From NCBI RefSeq assembly GCF_021117275.1, contig NZ_CP088245.1, forward strand, positions 1,649,501 to 1,713,500: 64,000 nt of DNA, given 5' to 3'. The position numbers and the translations under genes are program-made. How positions within the stretch are numbered: the first letter of the stretch is position 1; every line of letters begins with the position of its first letter. This document shows positions 9,125-19,074 of the stretch, one piece after another. The DNA comes from Metabacillus sp. B2-18. GTDB lineage: Bacteria; Bacillota; Bacilli; Bacillales; Bacillaceae. The notes below the pieces were generated by a model. That model searched no databases, was not told where the DNA came from, and worked only from the letters and a program-made list of their open reading frames with translations.

Positions 9125-10408
9125 GATTGAGGTGATATTTGCATTAGCTTTATGATTCAATCTTCTTTGCTTTCTCTCAAATGCCTCACTTAATTTTGGA
9201 AGTGTGAAGGCATAGAAGAGGGAAACTAGTAAAATAATAGCGGCAATTCCGTAATAGAGTAAATCAATTTCCTCAATGATTTTTGGGAATAAAAGTGCAA
9301 TAAGACCTAATGTCATAGATTGTGCAAACATCATTAGTGGGTCAATCCATCCACTAACACGGCCCATAAGTTTAGGATGGACAATTTTAGGCATCCAGCC
9401 GCCAATTGCTATATTAATTGGACCTAAGCATGTCCCAATAATAAACACGATAATAAGAAAGATCGATATTCTATCTGTAAAACCTAAAAAGAAAACGAGC
9501 AAACTTGTTAGAAAGATTGGAAAGATCATTAATTGATGTGGCTTAAACTTTGAGGCAATTAATGTTCCCAGACCGCTTCCTGTTAATAATCCTAAACCTA
9601 ATGAAATGGCGAAAAGGGATGCATACCATTCATAGTTTGTAGGTGAGAGTTCATATTTCATTGTAAACATAGGTAAGATAGCAAATGCTCCATTAAAAAA
9701 ACCAAAAACAAAAAAGCCAAAGATTAAAGAAGCTAACAGTCGATTTTTAATAATATAAAGTATTCCATCTTTAAAATCGACAAATGAAGATTTAATACTA
9801 ACATCTTTCCATTCTAACCTTCCATTAGGAAGTCTTGCAGAAGATGGTATCTGACATGACCTAATAAGTAAGCCAGAGATAATAAAGCTTACAAAGTCAA
9901 CAGCAACTGCACCATGTATTCCGATTGTTTTATACATTGCTGCACCTATGCCGACTCCAAACACCATAAAAATACTAAAAAGCATTTGATTTAGTCCAGC
10001 TGCTTGTGCATATTGATCTTTGTTTAAAATCCCTTGAACAAGACTGTTTTCAGCAGGGAAAAAGAATTTTGTTACAGCACTTCTTAAGAAAAGTACCAGA
10101 AAAATAAGAGGGATAGAGTTAGTGAAAAGTGAACCAAATAAGATAACGGTTAAAGCTGCGCGTATCCAGTCACAATTTTCAGCTACTTTCTTACGATCAA
10201 ATCTGTCTGCGACAACTCCAACGATGAAAAAAACGAGAATGGTAGGTAATGAATACATCAGCTCTGCTATTGTTGCATAAGAAGGCTGATGACTAAAATG
10301 ATCCAGTAAATAAAAGGCAAAAGCCATATTTCCTATTGTTGTACCCATTTGCGAAAAAAGGGCAGCATAGAATAATTTAACAAAGTTACGATTACGAAAA
10401 ATTTTCAT
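9122..10408 (-). CDS. ykuC: MFS transporter YkuC
   Basis: A 428-aa major facilitator protein with 12 predicted membrane segments. The loop GVVADRFDRKKV between TM2 and TM3 is the MFS motif-A equivalent, and the overall pattern fits the enterobactin/macrolide-efflux-like (MFS_3) branch. Placed between ykyB and ykuD as in B. subtilis, where YkuC is annotated as a putative drug efflux protein. Start ATG after AAGGAG. The substrate is not known. Expected to be a proton-driven exporter in the cytoplasmic membrane. Confidence 0.85.
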   Translation of the reverse strand: MKIFRNRNFVKLFYAALFSQMGTTIGNMAFAFYLLDHFSHQPSYATIAELMYSLPTILVFFIVGVVADRFDRKKVAENCDWIRAALTVILFGSLFTNSIPLIFLVLFLRSAVTKFFFPAENSLVQGILNKDQYAQAAGLNQMLFSIFMVFGVGIGAAMYKTIGIHGAVAVDFVSFIISGLLIRSCQIPSSARLPNGRLEWKDVSIKSSFVDFKDGILYIIKNRLLASLIFGFFVFGFFNGAFAILPMFTMKYELSPTNYEWYASLFAISLGLGLLTGSGLGTLIASKFKPHQLMIFPIFLTSLLVFFLGFTDRISIFLIIVFIIGTCLGPINIAIGGWMPKIVHPKLMGRVSGWIDPLMMFAQSMTLGLIALLFPKIIEEIDLLYYGIAAIILLVSLFYAFTLPKLSEAFERKQRRLNHKANANITSI

Positions 10409-10505
10409 TTGTTCGCTCCTTATTTTCTTCGTCCATATCTACAATTGTCATTATAAGGTAACAAATAAAGTTTTGATACGTAAATTACAAAATCTTAATA
10501 AAATC

Positions 10506-11000
10506 TTAAGGTCTTATCATTACATTAGTACCATTAGGAACTAGTGAAGCTAGTTCTAAAACATCGCTGTTGTACATTCTAATACATCCTTGTGAAACGG
10601 CTTTACCAATAGAAGATGGGTTGTTTGTTCCATGTATTCCATAGTGGATTTTAGACAAGGAAAGCCACATTGCCCCAAAAGGTCCACCAGGGTTTGGTTC
10701 CCGATTTACAATGACAAAATCTCCTACAGGTGTAGAACTAACTATTTTCCCTACGGCAATAGGGTATTCTTTCATAACTTGTCCGTTTCTGTTTAGGGTT
10801 AAACGTTTATTGGATATAGATATTTGAATCGAATAAGGAATGGTATCAGGATTAGGTAAACCTGGAATCGTTATTTTTTGTCCAATATAGATAATATTAG
10901 GATTTTGAATTGAGTTTGCTGATAATAGCTTATTTATAGTAGTTCGGTAATTAGCAGCTATCAGGGCAAGGCTTTCTCCTTGTTTAACAATATGAATCAT
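10506..11000 (-). CDS. ykuD: LysM L,D-transpeptidase YkuD
   Basis: A 164-aa cell-wall enzyme. Residues ~2-48 form a LysM peptidoglycan-binding module ([18 protein letters not shown]), followed by the YkuD catalytic domain with the active-site pair in YGIHGT and QGCIRM (usual consensus SHGCIRM; here SQGCIRM, so the His before Gly is replaced by Gln while the Cys is kept). L,D-transpeptidases form 3-3 crosslinks in spore and cell peptidoglycan. The chosen ATG follows TGGAGG; a longer upstream start lacks a site. No signal peptide, as in B. subtilis YkuD, which is associated with the spore coat. Confidence 0.93.
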   Translation of the reverse strand: MIHIVKQGESLALIAANYRTTINKLLSANSIQNPNIIYIGQKITIPGLPNPDTIPYSIQISISNKRLTLNRNGQVMKEYPIAVGKIVSSTPVGDFVIVNREPNPGGPFGAMWLSLSKIHYGIHGTNNPSSIGKAVSQGCIRMYNSDVLELASLVPNGTNVMIRP

Positions 11001-11199
11001 GTTAATACCTCCATTTATAATAGACACTGTTATACAGAGATTTTTGTGAAAAAAGAAATCAATATAACTTATGTATGGATATGGTATAATGTACATTAAT
11101 TTATTCCTAAAAGATGACGTTTACAGTAAGATATCAAATAAATGTTTAATACTTTATTCACACAGTTGTATGTAATTTATATATGTAAGGGTGTTGAAA

Positions 11200-12729
11200 T
11201 TGAATCAAGAAAAATATGCAATAGTTGATATCGGATCAAATACAATGAGACTTGTTATTTACTTACGGGAGAAAAGCGGAAGATTAAAAGAAATTGAAAA
11301 TGTAAAGGTAGTGGCACGTCTTAGAAACTATTTATCAGATGAGGGAGTGTTAATGGACGAAGGAATGTCAATTTTAATTAACACGCTTCTTAGTTTTAAG
11401 GAGGTAACAAATCATCATAAATTAGATGAGGTAAAATGTGTGGCCACCGCTACAATCCGCCAAGCCAAAAATCAGCAAACAGTTCTTGAAAAAGTAAAAG
11501 CTGAGACTGACTTTGTGATTAGAATCTTATCAGAGTATGAAGAAGCCTATTTTGGTTATTTAGCTGTAGTTAATACAACACCTTTTGATCATGGTATTAC
11601 AATTGATATTGGTGGAGGAAGTACAGAGCTTACGTACTTTGCCAATCGAAAATTAATAAGTTATCACAGTTTTCCTTTTGGAGCGCTATCTTTAAAAAAA
11701 CAATTTATAAAAGGTGACGTTCCAACTCCGGATGAATTAAAAAAGTTAAGAGCGTTTATATATGAACAGTTTCAAACACTTGATTGGGTAAATAACAGAA
11801 AGCTTCCAATTATCGGTATTGGAGGAAGCGCGAGAAATATGGTTCAAATACACCAAGAACGTATCGGATACCCAATTGCAGGTGTTCATCAATATTTAAT
11901 GAATAATGAGGACATTAATGAAATCAACCAATATCTTCAGTCATTAACGTTTTCAGAGTTACAACGAGTCGAAGGGCTCTCTAAAGACCGAGCAGATATT
12001 ATCATTCCTGCTGTTGAGGTGTTTTCTTGTTTAGTGGAGGTTGTAAACACAAATAAGTTTGCATTAAGTAAAAAAGGTTTGCGAGATGGTGTTTTCTTTG
12101 AGGAACTTACAAAGGAATTTGGAATAAGTATTTTCCCTAATGTTATTGAAGAGAGTTTTTATGAATTGGCAACAGATTACAGCATTAACTTAAACCATGT
12201 TTTTCATGTAACTACAAATGCATTAATGATAACTACTCTTCTTGGTAAAGCTGAATTAGCTTCATTTAATAAAGAAGATGAGCTATTACTTAAAAGAGGT
12301 GCATTTGTTTATGACCTTGGTTCATATATTGACTCGGAATCAAGCAGTCAACATACTTTCTACCTTCTAGCTAATAGAACAATTGATGGATTGCTTCACC
12401 GAGATCGGATTATTATCGCATTGATTGCTTCTTATACAAGTAAAACAAATTTCAAAAGATATGTTTCTTCATATAGTGATTGGTTCACAAAAGATGAGTT
12501 AGCAAAGTATAGAATGTTAGGAGCTATACTAAAATTTGCATATAGTTTAAATGCGACGAAAAGAAATATTATTAGATCCCTTGATTTGAAGCTTGAGCAG
12601 GGGAAGTTGGTTTTCGATGTTACATGTAACAGAGATTGGAAGCCAGAGCAATATCAAGTTGAAAAGCAGAAGAAACATTTGGAAAAAGTATTGAAAAGGT
12701 CAATATCTATTCATTTTGTTGAAGAATAA
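11200..12729 (+). CDS. ppx: exopolyphosphatase (Ppx/GppA family)
   Basis: A 509-aa enzyme that removes terminal phosphate from inorganic polyphosphate. The N-terminal actin-fold nucleotide-binding pair shows VDIGSNTMRLVIY, a catalytic-region SEYEEAYFGY and the phosphate loop IDIGGGSTEL. Residues ~310-509 form the all-helical HD-like C-terminal part. TTG is chosen because AAGGGTG precedes it by six bases; an overlapping GTG three codons earlier is too close to that site. It is followed by ppk on the same strand after a 236-bp gap with its own control sequence, so the two are probably separately promoted. This pair is not in the B. subtilis yku region. Confidence 0.92.
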   Translation: MNQEKYAIVDIGSNTMRLVIYLREKSGRLKEIENVKVVARLRNYLSDEGVLMDEGMSILINTLLSFKEVTNHHKLDEVKCVATATIRQAKNQQTVLEKVKAETDFVIRILSEYEEAYFGYLAVVNTTPFDHGITIDIGGGSTELTYFANRKLISYHSFPFGALSLKKQFIKGDVPTPDELKKLRAFIYEQFQTLDWVNNRKLPIIGIGGSARNMVQIHQERIGYPIAGVHQYLMNNEDINEINQYLQSLTFSELQRVEGLSKDRADIIIPAVEVFSCLVEVVNTNKFALSKKGLRDGVFFEELTKEFGISIFPNVIEESFYELATDYSINLNHVFHVTTNALMITTLLGKAELASFNKEDELLLKRGAFVYDLGSYIDSESSSQHTFYLLANRTIDGLLHRDRIIIALIASYTSKTNFKRYVSSYSDWFTKDELAKYRMLGAILKFAYSLNATKRNIIRSLDLKLEQGKLVFDVTCNRDWKPEQYQVEKQKKHLEKVLKRSISIHFVEE

Positions 12730-12862
12730 AAAGATAGATCACTGTTGATAGTAAATGTCGAATGTACGTTAAGTTTTAATAACAACTTGTTAGAGGAAGT
12801 TATGCTAATCATTATTTATCTAAGTTTGGTATTGTCTAAATTTATTCATAAGCTAACTATTA

Positions 12863-12900
12863 TTTACATAAAATTAATAAAAATTTACATAAATTTTACA
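12863..12900 (+). promoter_or_regulatory. PhoP-box-like direct repeats upstream of ppk
   Basis: Three TTTACA hexamers begin at 12863, 12884 and 12895, so they are spaced 21 and 11 bp, in phase with helical turns. Bacillus PhoP binds TT(A/T/C)ACA repeats spaced about 11 bp. Location just upstream of ppk suggests phosphate-starvation control of polyphosphate synthesis. The role is inferred. Confidence 0.6.
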
Positions 12901-12965
12901 ATTTGAGTAGTACCATAGTGCTATCATGTAAACAATAGATATTTGTCGAAAAAGGGTGGCTTAAA

Positions 12966-15077
12966 ATGAATACAATAAATAAAAACGCTGTAGATCTACA
13001 GAGTCCGCTATATTATAACAACAGAGAACTAAGCTGGCTTGCTTTTAACGAACGAGTTTTGGAAGAAGCACTAGACGAGCGTAACCCTTTACTAGAAAGG
13101 TTAAAATTTTTAGCGATATTTAGTTCAAATTTAGATGAGTTTTTCATGGTTCGTGTAGCGGGATTAAAAGACCAAGTAAAAGCAGGTTTTAATAAGCCGG
13201 AAAATAAGGCTGGGATGACCCCAAAACAACAACTTAACCAAATAGGCATTCGAACTCACCGCCTTGTTGAAATGCAATATGAAGCTTATAATCACCTTCT
13301 GATCCCAAATCTTGATATAGAAGAGATTCAGTTATTAAAGATGGAAGAAGTAGCTTCTGAGCAGCTACAAATTCTTGAGGAATATTTTGACGAACAAATT
13401 TTCCCTGTCCTTACTCCAATGGCTGTTGATGCATATCGGCCGTTTCCAATGCTTTTAAATAAAAGCTTAAATCTTGCTATTGTTATCGAGGATAACGATG
13501 AATATGAAGAAAATCGCTATAAAACAGCTATTGTTCAAGTTCCTTCTGTTTTAGATCGCTTTGTTAAACTTTCTTCTTCAGGAGCTACTCAATTTGTGTT
13601 GCTTGAAGATATTATTAGCAGGTTTATCCATAAACTTTTTAAAGGATATAAGGTGGTTTCTGTATCTGTTTTCCGGATCACTAGAAATGCAGATATGACG
13701 ATTCATGAAGAAGGTGCTCGTGATTTATTAAAAGAAATTGAAAAAGAGCTGAAAAAACGAAAATGGGGAGCAGCTGTTAGGCTGGAAATCCAAAAACAAG
13801 GATTTGATCGTAATATTTTACGTTATCTTACAGAAGAACTCGAAATTCATGAAAAAGATGTATATGAAATAGATGGACCTCTAGATCTAACATACTTATT
13901 TGGTTTTGCAAAAGAAATTTCTAAAATTAGAGAAGACCTTTTGTTTGAAACACTCATTCCCCAGCCTCCACGCGATATCGGCTCAGATGAAGATATTTTT
14001 GAAAAAGTTTCAGAACAAGATGTTTTCTTGCATCATCCTTATGAATCGTTTGAGCCTGTTGTAGAATTTATTTCTGATGCAGCAGATGATCCAGATGTGC
14101 TTGCGATTAAACAAACTTTATATCGGGTTAGTGGTGATTCTCCTATTATTGAGGCGCTTATGCGTGCTGCTGAGAATGGGAAGCAAGTAACAGTTCTCGT
14201 TGAGTTAAAAGCTCGATTTGATGAGGAAAATAATGTCCAATGGGCTAAGGAGCTTGAAAAAGCTGGATGTCACGTTATTTATGGGATGACATACTTAAAA
14301 ACTCATAGTAAAATAACTCTCGTTGTTAGAAGAAAAAATAACCGAATTGAGCGATTTGTTCATCTTGGAACAGGTAATTACAATGATCAAACAGCAAAAA
14401 TATATACAGATATGGGCTTGCTTACATCAAAAAGGAAATTTGGTATTGATGCCACAAATTTCTTTAACTATTTAAGTGGATATACCGAAAAGCCTGAGTT
14501 TCATCATTTATCTGTAGCACCTTTTGACATTCGTAAGGATTTTATTCAACTTATAGATGATGAAATTAATTTCCACAAAAGATTTTCAAATGGACGGATT
14601 ATTGCAAAAATGAATTCTTTAACAGATAAAGTCATTATTACAAAGCTCTATGAAGCTTCAAACGCTGGAGTTAAAATTGACTTAATTATTAGAGGAACAT
14701 GCTGTTTACGTCCAGGAATAAAAGGAGTAAGTGAAAATATAAGGGTTCGCAGTATTGTTGGTAGATTTTTAGAGCATAGCAGAATCTACTTCTTTCACCA
14801 TAATGGAGAAGAAAAAACATTCCTATCATCCGCTGATATGATGACAAGAAATATGGAGAAGCGAGTTGAAATCTTATTTCCTATCTTTGATGGTCGAATC
14901 AAGAAACGCTTAAATCAAGTCCTAATGTCAAATTTAGCTGATAATGTAAAGGCAAGAGAGCAGGACAAAGATGGTGTGTATCATTATGTAACTCGTGAGG
15001 TTGAAGATGAGCCAATGATCGATAGCCAATTATTACTTTTTGGCCAGGCTTATCGTGTTCTAGAAGATGAAGAATAA
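12966..15077 (+). CDS. ppk1: polyphosphate kinase PPK1
   Basis: A 703-aa enzyme that polymerises the gamma-phosphate of ATP into polyphosphate. Domains in order: N-terminal helical ([19 protein letters not shown]), head domain ([17 protein letters not shown] marks its end), then two phospholipase-D-like C domains. The autophosphorylated His is H447 in [20 protein letters not shown] and the Arg-rich RGTCCLRPG and [12 protein letters not shown] segments are typical active-site elements. Full family length (about 690-720 aa). ATG follows AAGGGTGG. Cytosolic or membrane-associated. Three PhoP-like repeats upstream suggest induction under phosphate limitation. Confidence 0.97.
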   Translation: MNTINKNAVDLQSPLYYNNRELSWLAFNERVLEEALDERNPLLERLKFLAIFSSNLDEFFMVRVAGLKDQVKAGFNKPENKAGMTPKQQLNQIGIRTHRLVEMQYEAYNHLLIPNLDIEEIQLLKMEEVASEQLQILEEYFDEQIFPVLTPMAVDAYRPFPMLLNKSLNLAIVIEDNDEYEENRYKTAIVQVPSVLDRFVKLSSSGATQFVLLEDIISRFIHKLFKGYKVVSVSVFRITRNADMTIHEEGARDLLKEIEKELKKRKWGAAVRLEIQKQGFDRNILRYLTEELEIHEKDVYEIDGPLDLTYLFGFAKEISKIREDLLFETLIPQPPRDIGSDEDIFEKVSEQDVFLHHPYESFEPVVEFISDAADDPDVLAIKQTLYRVSGDSPIIEALMRAAENGKQVTVLVELKARFDEENNVQWAKELEKAGCHVIYGMTYLKTHSKITLVVRRKNNRIERFVHLGTGNYNDQTAKIYTDMGLLTSKRKFGIDATNFFNYLSGYTEKPEFHHLSVAPFDIRKDFIQLIDDEINFHKRFSNGRIIAKMNSLTDKVIITKLYEASNAGVKIDLIIRGTCCLRPGIKGVSENIRVRSIVGRFLEHSRIYFFHHNGEEKTFLSSADMMTRNMEKRVEILFPIFDGRIKKRLNQVLMSNLADNVKAREQDKDGVYHYVTREVEDEPMIDSQLLLFGQAYRVLEDEE

Positions 15078-15093
15078 ATAACATAAAAAAAGC

Positions 15094-15131
15094 AGGACCT
15101 TCAAATGACTAACTGAAGGTCCTTTCCTTTT
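15094..15131 (+). terminator. ppk terminator
   Basis: A 10-bp perfect stem AGGACCTTCA/TGAAGGTCCT followed by TTCCTTTTC. Confidence 0.8.
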
Positions 15132-15206
15132 CTTGAAAAGGAACTTTCTTTTGAGATAATAAGAGGAAGTTGCTCTTTTTAGAGAGATTAGGAGGAAAGG
15201 AATCTT

Positions 15207-15587
15207 ATGATGAAAGAAAAATTTCATAATAGCTTAATTGTTGCAAGCGGAGGAGCAATAGGCTCCATACTCAGATATATGTTTTCTTTCGTTCACTCTT
15301 ATGGACCATTCTCTACGTTTACAGTTAACATAATAGGTAGCTTTTTATTAGGTTTTTTCACGGTCTTCTTTACAAATCGGGTAGATAATAAGAAGTCGAA
15401 GTTACTTCTTGGTACAGGATTTTGTGGAGGATTAACAACGATGTCAACTTTAAGCTTGGAATTAACGACAATGCCGATACATCATGCTATTTTCTACCTT
15501 ATATGTACTCTAATTATAAGTTTCTTACTAGTACTAATAGGTATGAAAATCGCAAGTAATATAGTGAAAAAGGAGGCTCAGTCATGA
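15207..15587 (+). CDS. crcB: CrcB/Fluc fluoride channel subunit 1
   Basis: A 126-aa four-helix membrane protein of the Fluc family, which exports fluoride as dimers of antiparallel subunits. It has GGAIGSILRY, the pore Asn in TVNIIGSFLLGF and GTGFCGGLTT. The phenylalanine-box segment that is normally TTFSTF-like reads TTMSTLS here, so both pore phenylalanines are replaced. Such asymmetric subunits occur in Bacillus heterodimeric channels where the partner retains the Phe residues. ATG follows AGGAGG. It overlaps the next gene by four bases, so translation is coupled. No fluoride riboswitch is visible upstream. Confidence 0.92.
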   Translation: MMKEKFHNSLIVASGGAIGSILRYMFSFVHSYGPFSTFTVNIIGSFLLGFFTVFFTNRVDNKKSKLLLGTGFCGGLTTMSTLSLELTTMPIHHAIFYLICTLIISFLLVLIGMKIASNIVKKEAQS

Positions 15588-15946
15588 TAGCTGTAGCAAT
15601 TGGTGGTGCTTTGGGTGCATCAGTACGATATTTAATAGGTGAATACATTAATAGTACGTTCAAATCTTCAATACCTATTTCAATCATGCTAATAAACCTT
15701 TTAGGAGCTTTCTTATTAGGTTTGTTTATCAATGTCACACCCGGAAACATTCTATTATTTCTAGCCACAGGGTTTTGTGGGGGCTTTACTACTTATTCTA
15801 CTTTTAGTATAGAAGCTATACAGTTAGTTCAAGAGAAAAAATATTTATATTTTATTTTGTATCTACTAATAACCATTGTTGGAAGTATTCTTTCAATTAT
15901 GATAGGTAATTCTTTAACAACTCATTGGGGAGCAGTTGTTAAATGA
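15584..15946 (+). CDS. crcB: CrcB/Fluc fluoride channel subunit 2
   Basis: A 120-aa partner of the preceding subunit, translated from an ATG overlapping its stop (ATGA), with AAGGAGG upstream. Four hydrophobic helices, GGALGASVRYLIGEY at the N-terminus, the pore Asn in LINLLGAFLLG, and TGFCGGFTTYSTFSIE with one canonical Phe in the F-box (TYSTF). The fourth helix ends in IMIGNSLTTHWG. Together the two genes would encode a heterodimeric fluoride exporter of the YhdU/YhdV type. Confidence 0.92.
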   Translation: MIAVAIGGALGASVRYLIGEYINSTFKSSIPISIMLINLLGAFLLGLFINVTPGNILLFLATGFCGGFTTYSTFSIEAIQLVQEKKYLYFILYLLITIVGSILSIMIGNSLTTHWGAVVK

Positions 15947-16058
15947 TAACATTATGGTACTATTAAATTAAAGATGCTAGGGACCAAGCAAAATTAACTA
16001 GTTACCACAGTTATTTTATTGTTAAACATTATAAATAGACATGTACAGGATGATGGGG

Positions 16059-18146
16059 ATGACCGATTTTTTAAACTTAAAAAAAGACTTTAATAACGAC
16101 AAAAAGCTATCAGTAATTGAATCGTTTATTTTTCAAATTATTTTAAAGCATATCAATGATTTGATATTTATTATGAAGGTTGAAATTGATGGTTCATTTA
16201 CTTATTTATTTGTGAATGAAATGGGGAAAATAAGAGCAAAGCTTGACAATAATTATGCGGGGAAGACCTTTTACGACCTCCAACCTGCAAAGAGTGCAGA
16301 TGAATTAAATGAGAAATATACATTTGTGAAAAATCATAAAATGGCAACCACATTCCAAGATAGAGTAAAAATTGATGAAAACCATTTTGCATATGGTGAA
16401 ACCATTTTAACACCAATACAAAATGATGATGGCGATGTTATTTATATTATTGGTGTAACTAGAGATATTTCAGAAAGGGTTCATGAAAAGACCTTGTTAA
16501 TAGAAAGTCAACAAATGTATAAATCACTTGTTGATTTCAATATGGATGCAGTTTTATCAGTTGATAATGATGGAGTGATCTGTTCGTTTAATCATTCTGC
16601 TAAAAGAATACTCAAGGTAGACGATGAATATATTAATGTGAGCGTTTTCTCGCTATTTGAATACAGCTATCATCTAGAAATACAACATGCATTTCAACGA
16701 TCTATTAATGGAGAATCTTCTGAAGGAGAAGCGGTTCTTATTCAAAAGCAAAACAGATTAAATGTTCATTATAAAACTGTGCCTATTATGATAAATGAAA
16801 CAGTAAGTGGAATCTTTTTTATATTAAGGGATATCACAGAGAAGGTAAAGCATGCGGAGCTAATTGAGCACCTTGCATATCATGATTCTCTTACTGGATT
16901 GTATAATCGAAGTGCGTTAAAAAAAGACTTACCTAAAGTAATGGAGATTTCTAAACAAAATCAAACACCTTTGGCTTTAATGTTTATGGATTTAGATCGC
17001 TTTAAAATGTTAAATGATACTCTTGGACATAATAATGGTGATCAAATCTTAATAGAGGTTGGAAAACGGCTGTTAAGTATAAACTCTCCTGAATTTAATG
17101 TATACCGTCATGGAGGAGATGAATTCATCATTGTTTTGCCATCATCTAATGTAGAAGCGGCAAGCAAGGTTGCCTCACAAATTCTGGATATGTTTAAAGA
17201 CCCTTTTTCTATCAATGACAACTTATACTATGTTTCAATTAGCATAGGTATAAGTATATATCCTGATGATTGTCAGGATGAAGACTCATTAATCATGAAT
17301 GCGGATAAAGCACTATATGTTGTAAAGCAAAGCAGCAGGGCACAATATCAACATTATCATAAGGCTATGGATAAAAATACCAACGAGTTATTATCTATGG
17401 AAACTGCTCTAAGAAGGTCTATAGGAAACAATGAATTAAAATTGCATTATCAACCACAAGTTGACTTGCATACAAATGAGATCGTAAGCTATGAAGTATT
17501 ATTGAGATGGGAAAATTCACACTTAGGAAATGTTTCGCCTGCTAAATTTGTGCCCATTGCAGAGGAGTCAGGATTGATTATTTCTATAGGCGAATGGGTA
17601 ATTGAGGAAGCATGCAAACAGCTTATGCAATGGAAAAAAGAAGGTTTAGGTGAAATTGTACTAGCTATAAATCTATCAGCTAAGCAGTTTGAACAACCTT
17701 ATTTAGTAGAAAAAATAAAGAGCTTATTTAGTGAGTATTATATAAATCCTAATCAAATTGAATTTGAGATTACAGAAGGTGCCTTACAAAATGTAGATGA
17801 AGCATTGCATATTATGAGTAGGTTAAAAGAAATTGGAGTAGCTATCTCAATTGATGATTTTGGCACAGGATATTCTTCTCTAATGTATTTAAAACAATTT
17901 CCTATTGACTCCTTAAAAATTGACCAATCATTTATTCGAGAAGTGTTAACCGATCAAAAAGATGAGGCAATCGTCAAAACAATCCTTTCTATCGCCGAAA
18001 ATTTAGGACTCTTAGTTGTAGCAGAAGGAATTGAAACGTTGGAGCAGTTGAATTTTTTAAAAACGCTAAACTGTCAAAAGGGACAAGGTTTTTACTTTAG
18101 CAAGCCAATCCCACCCGAAGAAATCACCAATAGGCTGAAGGATTAG
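16059..18146 (+). CDS. PAS-GGDEF-EAL cyclic-di-GMP turnover protein
   Basis: A 695-aa cytosolic protein: two PAS-like domains (~15-140 and ~150-265; the first ends YIIGVTRDISE, the second FFILRDITE), a GGDEF domain with an intact HGGDEF loop and DLDRFKMLND, and an EAL domain that begins YEVLLRW (EVL variant; the metal-binding Glu is kept). EAL catalytic stretches NLSAKQF, EITEGAL, DDFGTGYSS and KIDQSFI are present. Both synthase and phosphodiesterase activities are possible. No RxxD inhibitory site is obvious just before GGDEF. ATG is chosen over earlier in-frame ATGs for AGGATGATGG spacing; this start is not certain. Confidence 0.9.
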   Translation: MTDFLNLKKDFNNDKKLSVIESFIFQIILKHINDLIFIMKVEIDGSFTYLFVNEMGKIRAKLDNNYAGKTFYDLQPAKSADELNEKYTFVKNHKMATTFQDRVKIDENHFAYGETILTPIQNDDGDVIYIIGVTRDISERVHEKTLLIESQQMYKSLVDFNMDAVLSVDNDGVICSFNHSAKRILKVDDEYINVSVFSLFEYSYHLEIQHAFQRSINGESSEGEAVLIQKQNRLNVHYKTVPIMINETVSGIFFILRDITEKVKHAELIEHLAYHDSLTGLYNRSALKKDLPKVMEISKQNQTPLALMFMDLDRFKMLNDTLGHNNGDQILIEVGKRLLSINSPEFNVYRHGGDEFIIVLPSSNVEAASKVASQILDMFKDPFSINDNLYYVSISIGISIYPDDCQDEDSLIMNADKALYVVKQSSRAQYQHYHKAMDKNTNELLSMETALRRSIGNNELKLHYQPQVDLHTNEIVSYEVLLRWENSHLGNVSPAKFVPIAEESGLIISIGEWVIEEACKQLMQWKKEGLGEIVLAINLSAKQFEQPYLVEKIKSLFSEYYINPNQIEFEITEGALQNVDEALHIMSRLKEIGVAISIDDFGTGYSSLMYLKQFPIDSLKIDQSFIREVLTDQKDEAIVKTILSIAENLGLLVVAEGIETLEQLNFLKTLNCQKGQGFYFSKPIPPEEITNRLKD

Positions 18147-18164
18147 ATCCTTTAGCCTATTTTA
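18131..18164. terminator. bidirectional terminator inside the ykuE stop
   Basis: Near-perfect stem TAGGCTgAAGGAT/ATCCTTTAGCCTA with T-rich flanks; it overlaps the 3' end of ykuE and separates convergent genes. Confidence 0.75.
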
Positions 18165-19029
18165 ATGAGTGGAGTGTAAACTGAGTTAATTCTGGAACAG
18201 ATAAAAACCTAAACGGAAGTCTAGTTGTGCCTAATCCTCTATTAACATAAAGCTTCATCTTTTCCACATCATATAAACCCTCAATATATTCAGTAGCATA
18301 AGGTGGTGTAATTAGCGGTCCGATAAAGGGCAGTTGAATTTGTCCGCCATGACTATGACCTGAAAGCTGTAAGTGAACAGGATACTTTTTTGACTCAAGT
18401 GCTGCATCTGGTTCATGAGCTAATAGAATATTAAACATATCTTTATTTAAATTTCCTAGTGTCGCATCATAACTGGGTTTCCCAAGCATAAGGTCATCAA
18501 TTCCTGCAATGGCTATTTTACTACCATCAACCATTTTTATATTTGCAACCTCATTTTGTAATAATGTAAACCCAGACATTGTTATAACATTTCGATAAAT
18601 ATCAGTACCGTAACCACCATGGTCATGATTCCCGTAAACAGCGTATTTTCCAAATGGTGCCTCTAACTTTTCAAGAACTGGAACAATCTTATTTATTTTC
18701 TCATATTGATTTGGTTCGTCCATTAAGTCACCAGTGAAAAGCAATAAATCAGGAGAAAGAGAATTGATTTCCTTCACAATTGTTTCTAGTCGTTCTAATG
18801 TGAAAAATTCACTTAAATGTGTATCGCTAAATTGTACGATTTTAAAACCTTCGAATGCTTTTGGGATGTTTGGATGTGACAGTGAAAGAATGTTTTTATC
18901 TAAAAAAGTAGGCTCAATATACCTGGCATATGTATAACCACCTGCTGCTGTTAAGAAGCTTGCAAAAGAAAAGGAAAGAAGACCTTTTAAAAAGGCTGTT
19001 TTCGCATAGATTGTTGCTTTCTTGACCAT
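18157..19029 (-). CDS. ykuE: YkuE metallophosphoesterase, altered N-terminus
   Basis: A 290-aa calcineurin-like metallophosphatase anchored by an N-terminal hydrophobic segment (~13-30). Metal ligands are readable: QFSDTHLS, FTGDLMD, YGNHDHGG, LAHEPD, LSGHSHGGQ. B. subtilis YkuE is, as I recall, a Tat substrate with an RRxFLKG motif; here the matching place reads AKTAFLKG, so the twin arginines are gone. The start codon overlaps the -35 of the divergent transposase gene and no Shine-Dalgarno site precedes it. I infer that the 5' end and leader were damaged when the IS arrived. Catalytic domain looks intact. Confidence 0.85.
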   Translation of the reverse strand: MVKKATIYAKTAFLKGLLSFSFASFLTAAGGYTYARYIEPTFLDKNILSLSHPNIPKAFEGFKIVQFSDTHLSEFFTLERLETIVKEINSLSPDLLLFTGDLMDEPNQYEKINKIVPVLEKLEAPFGKYAVYGNHDHGGYGTDIYRNVITMSGFTLLQNEVANIKMVDGSKIAIAGIDDLMLGKPSYDATLGNLNKDMFNILLAHEPDAALESKKYPVHLQLSGHSHGGQIQLPFIGPLITPPYATEYIEGLYDVEKMKLYVNRGLGTTRLPFRFLSVPELTQFTLHSLK

Positions 19030-19051
19030 ACTGTTAAAGGCTTGGTATAAT
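19022..19051 (+). promoter_or_regulatory. promoter of the IS1595 transposase
   Basis: TTGACC, 18-bp spacer, TATAAT, directly upstream of AAGGAGG and the transposase ATG. The -35 overlaps the divergent ykuE start codon. Confidence 0.65.
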
Positions 19052-19074
19052 GCTATTTCAAGGAGGCGTTCGGT

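Noticed and set aside
15132..15206. Fluoride riboswitch before the crcB pair
   Set aside because: The conserved GGxGATGGxGTxCxCC start is absent; only a terminator tail and the ribosome site are there.
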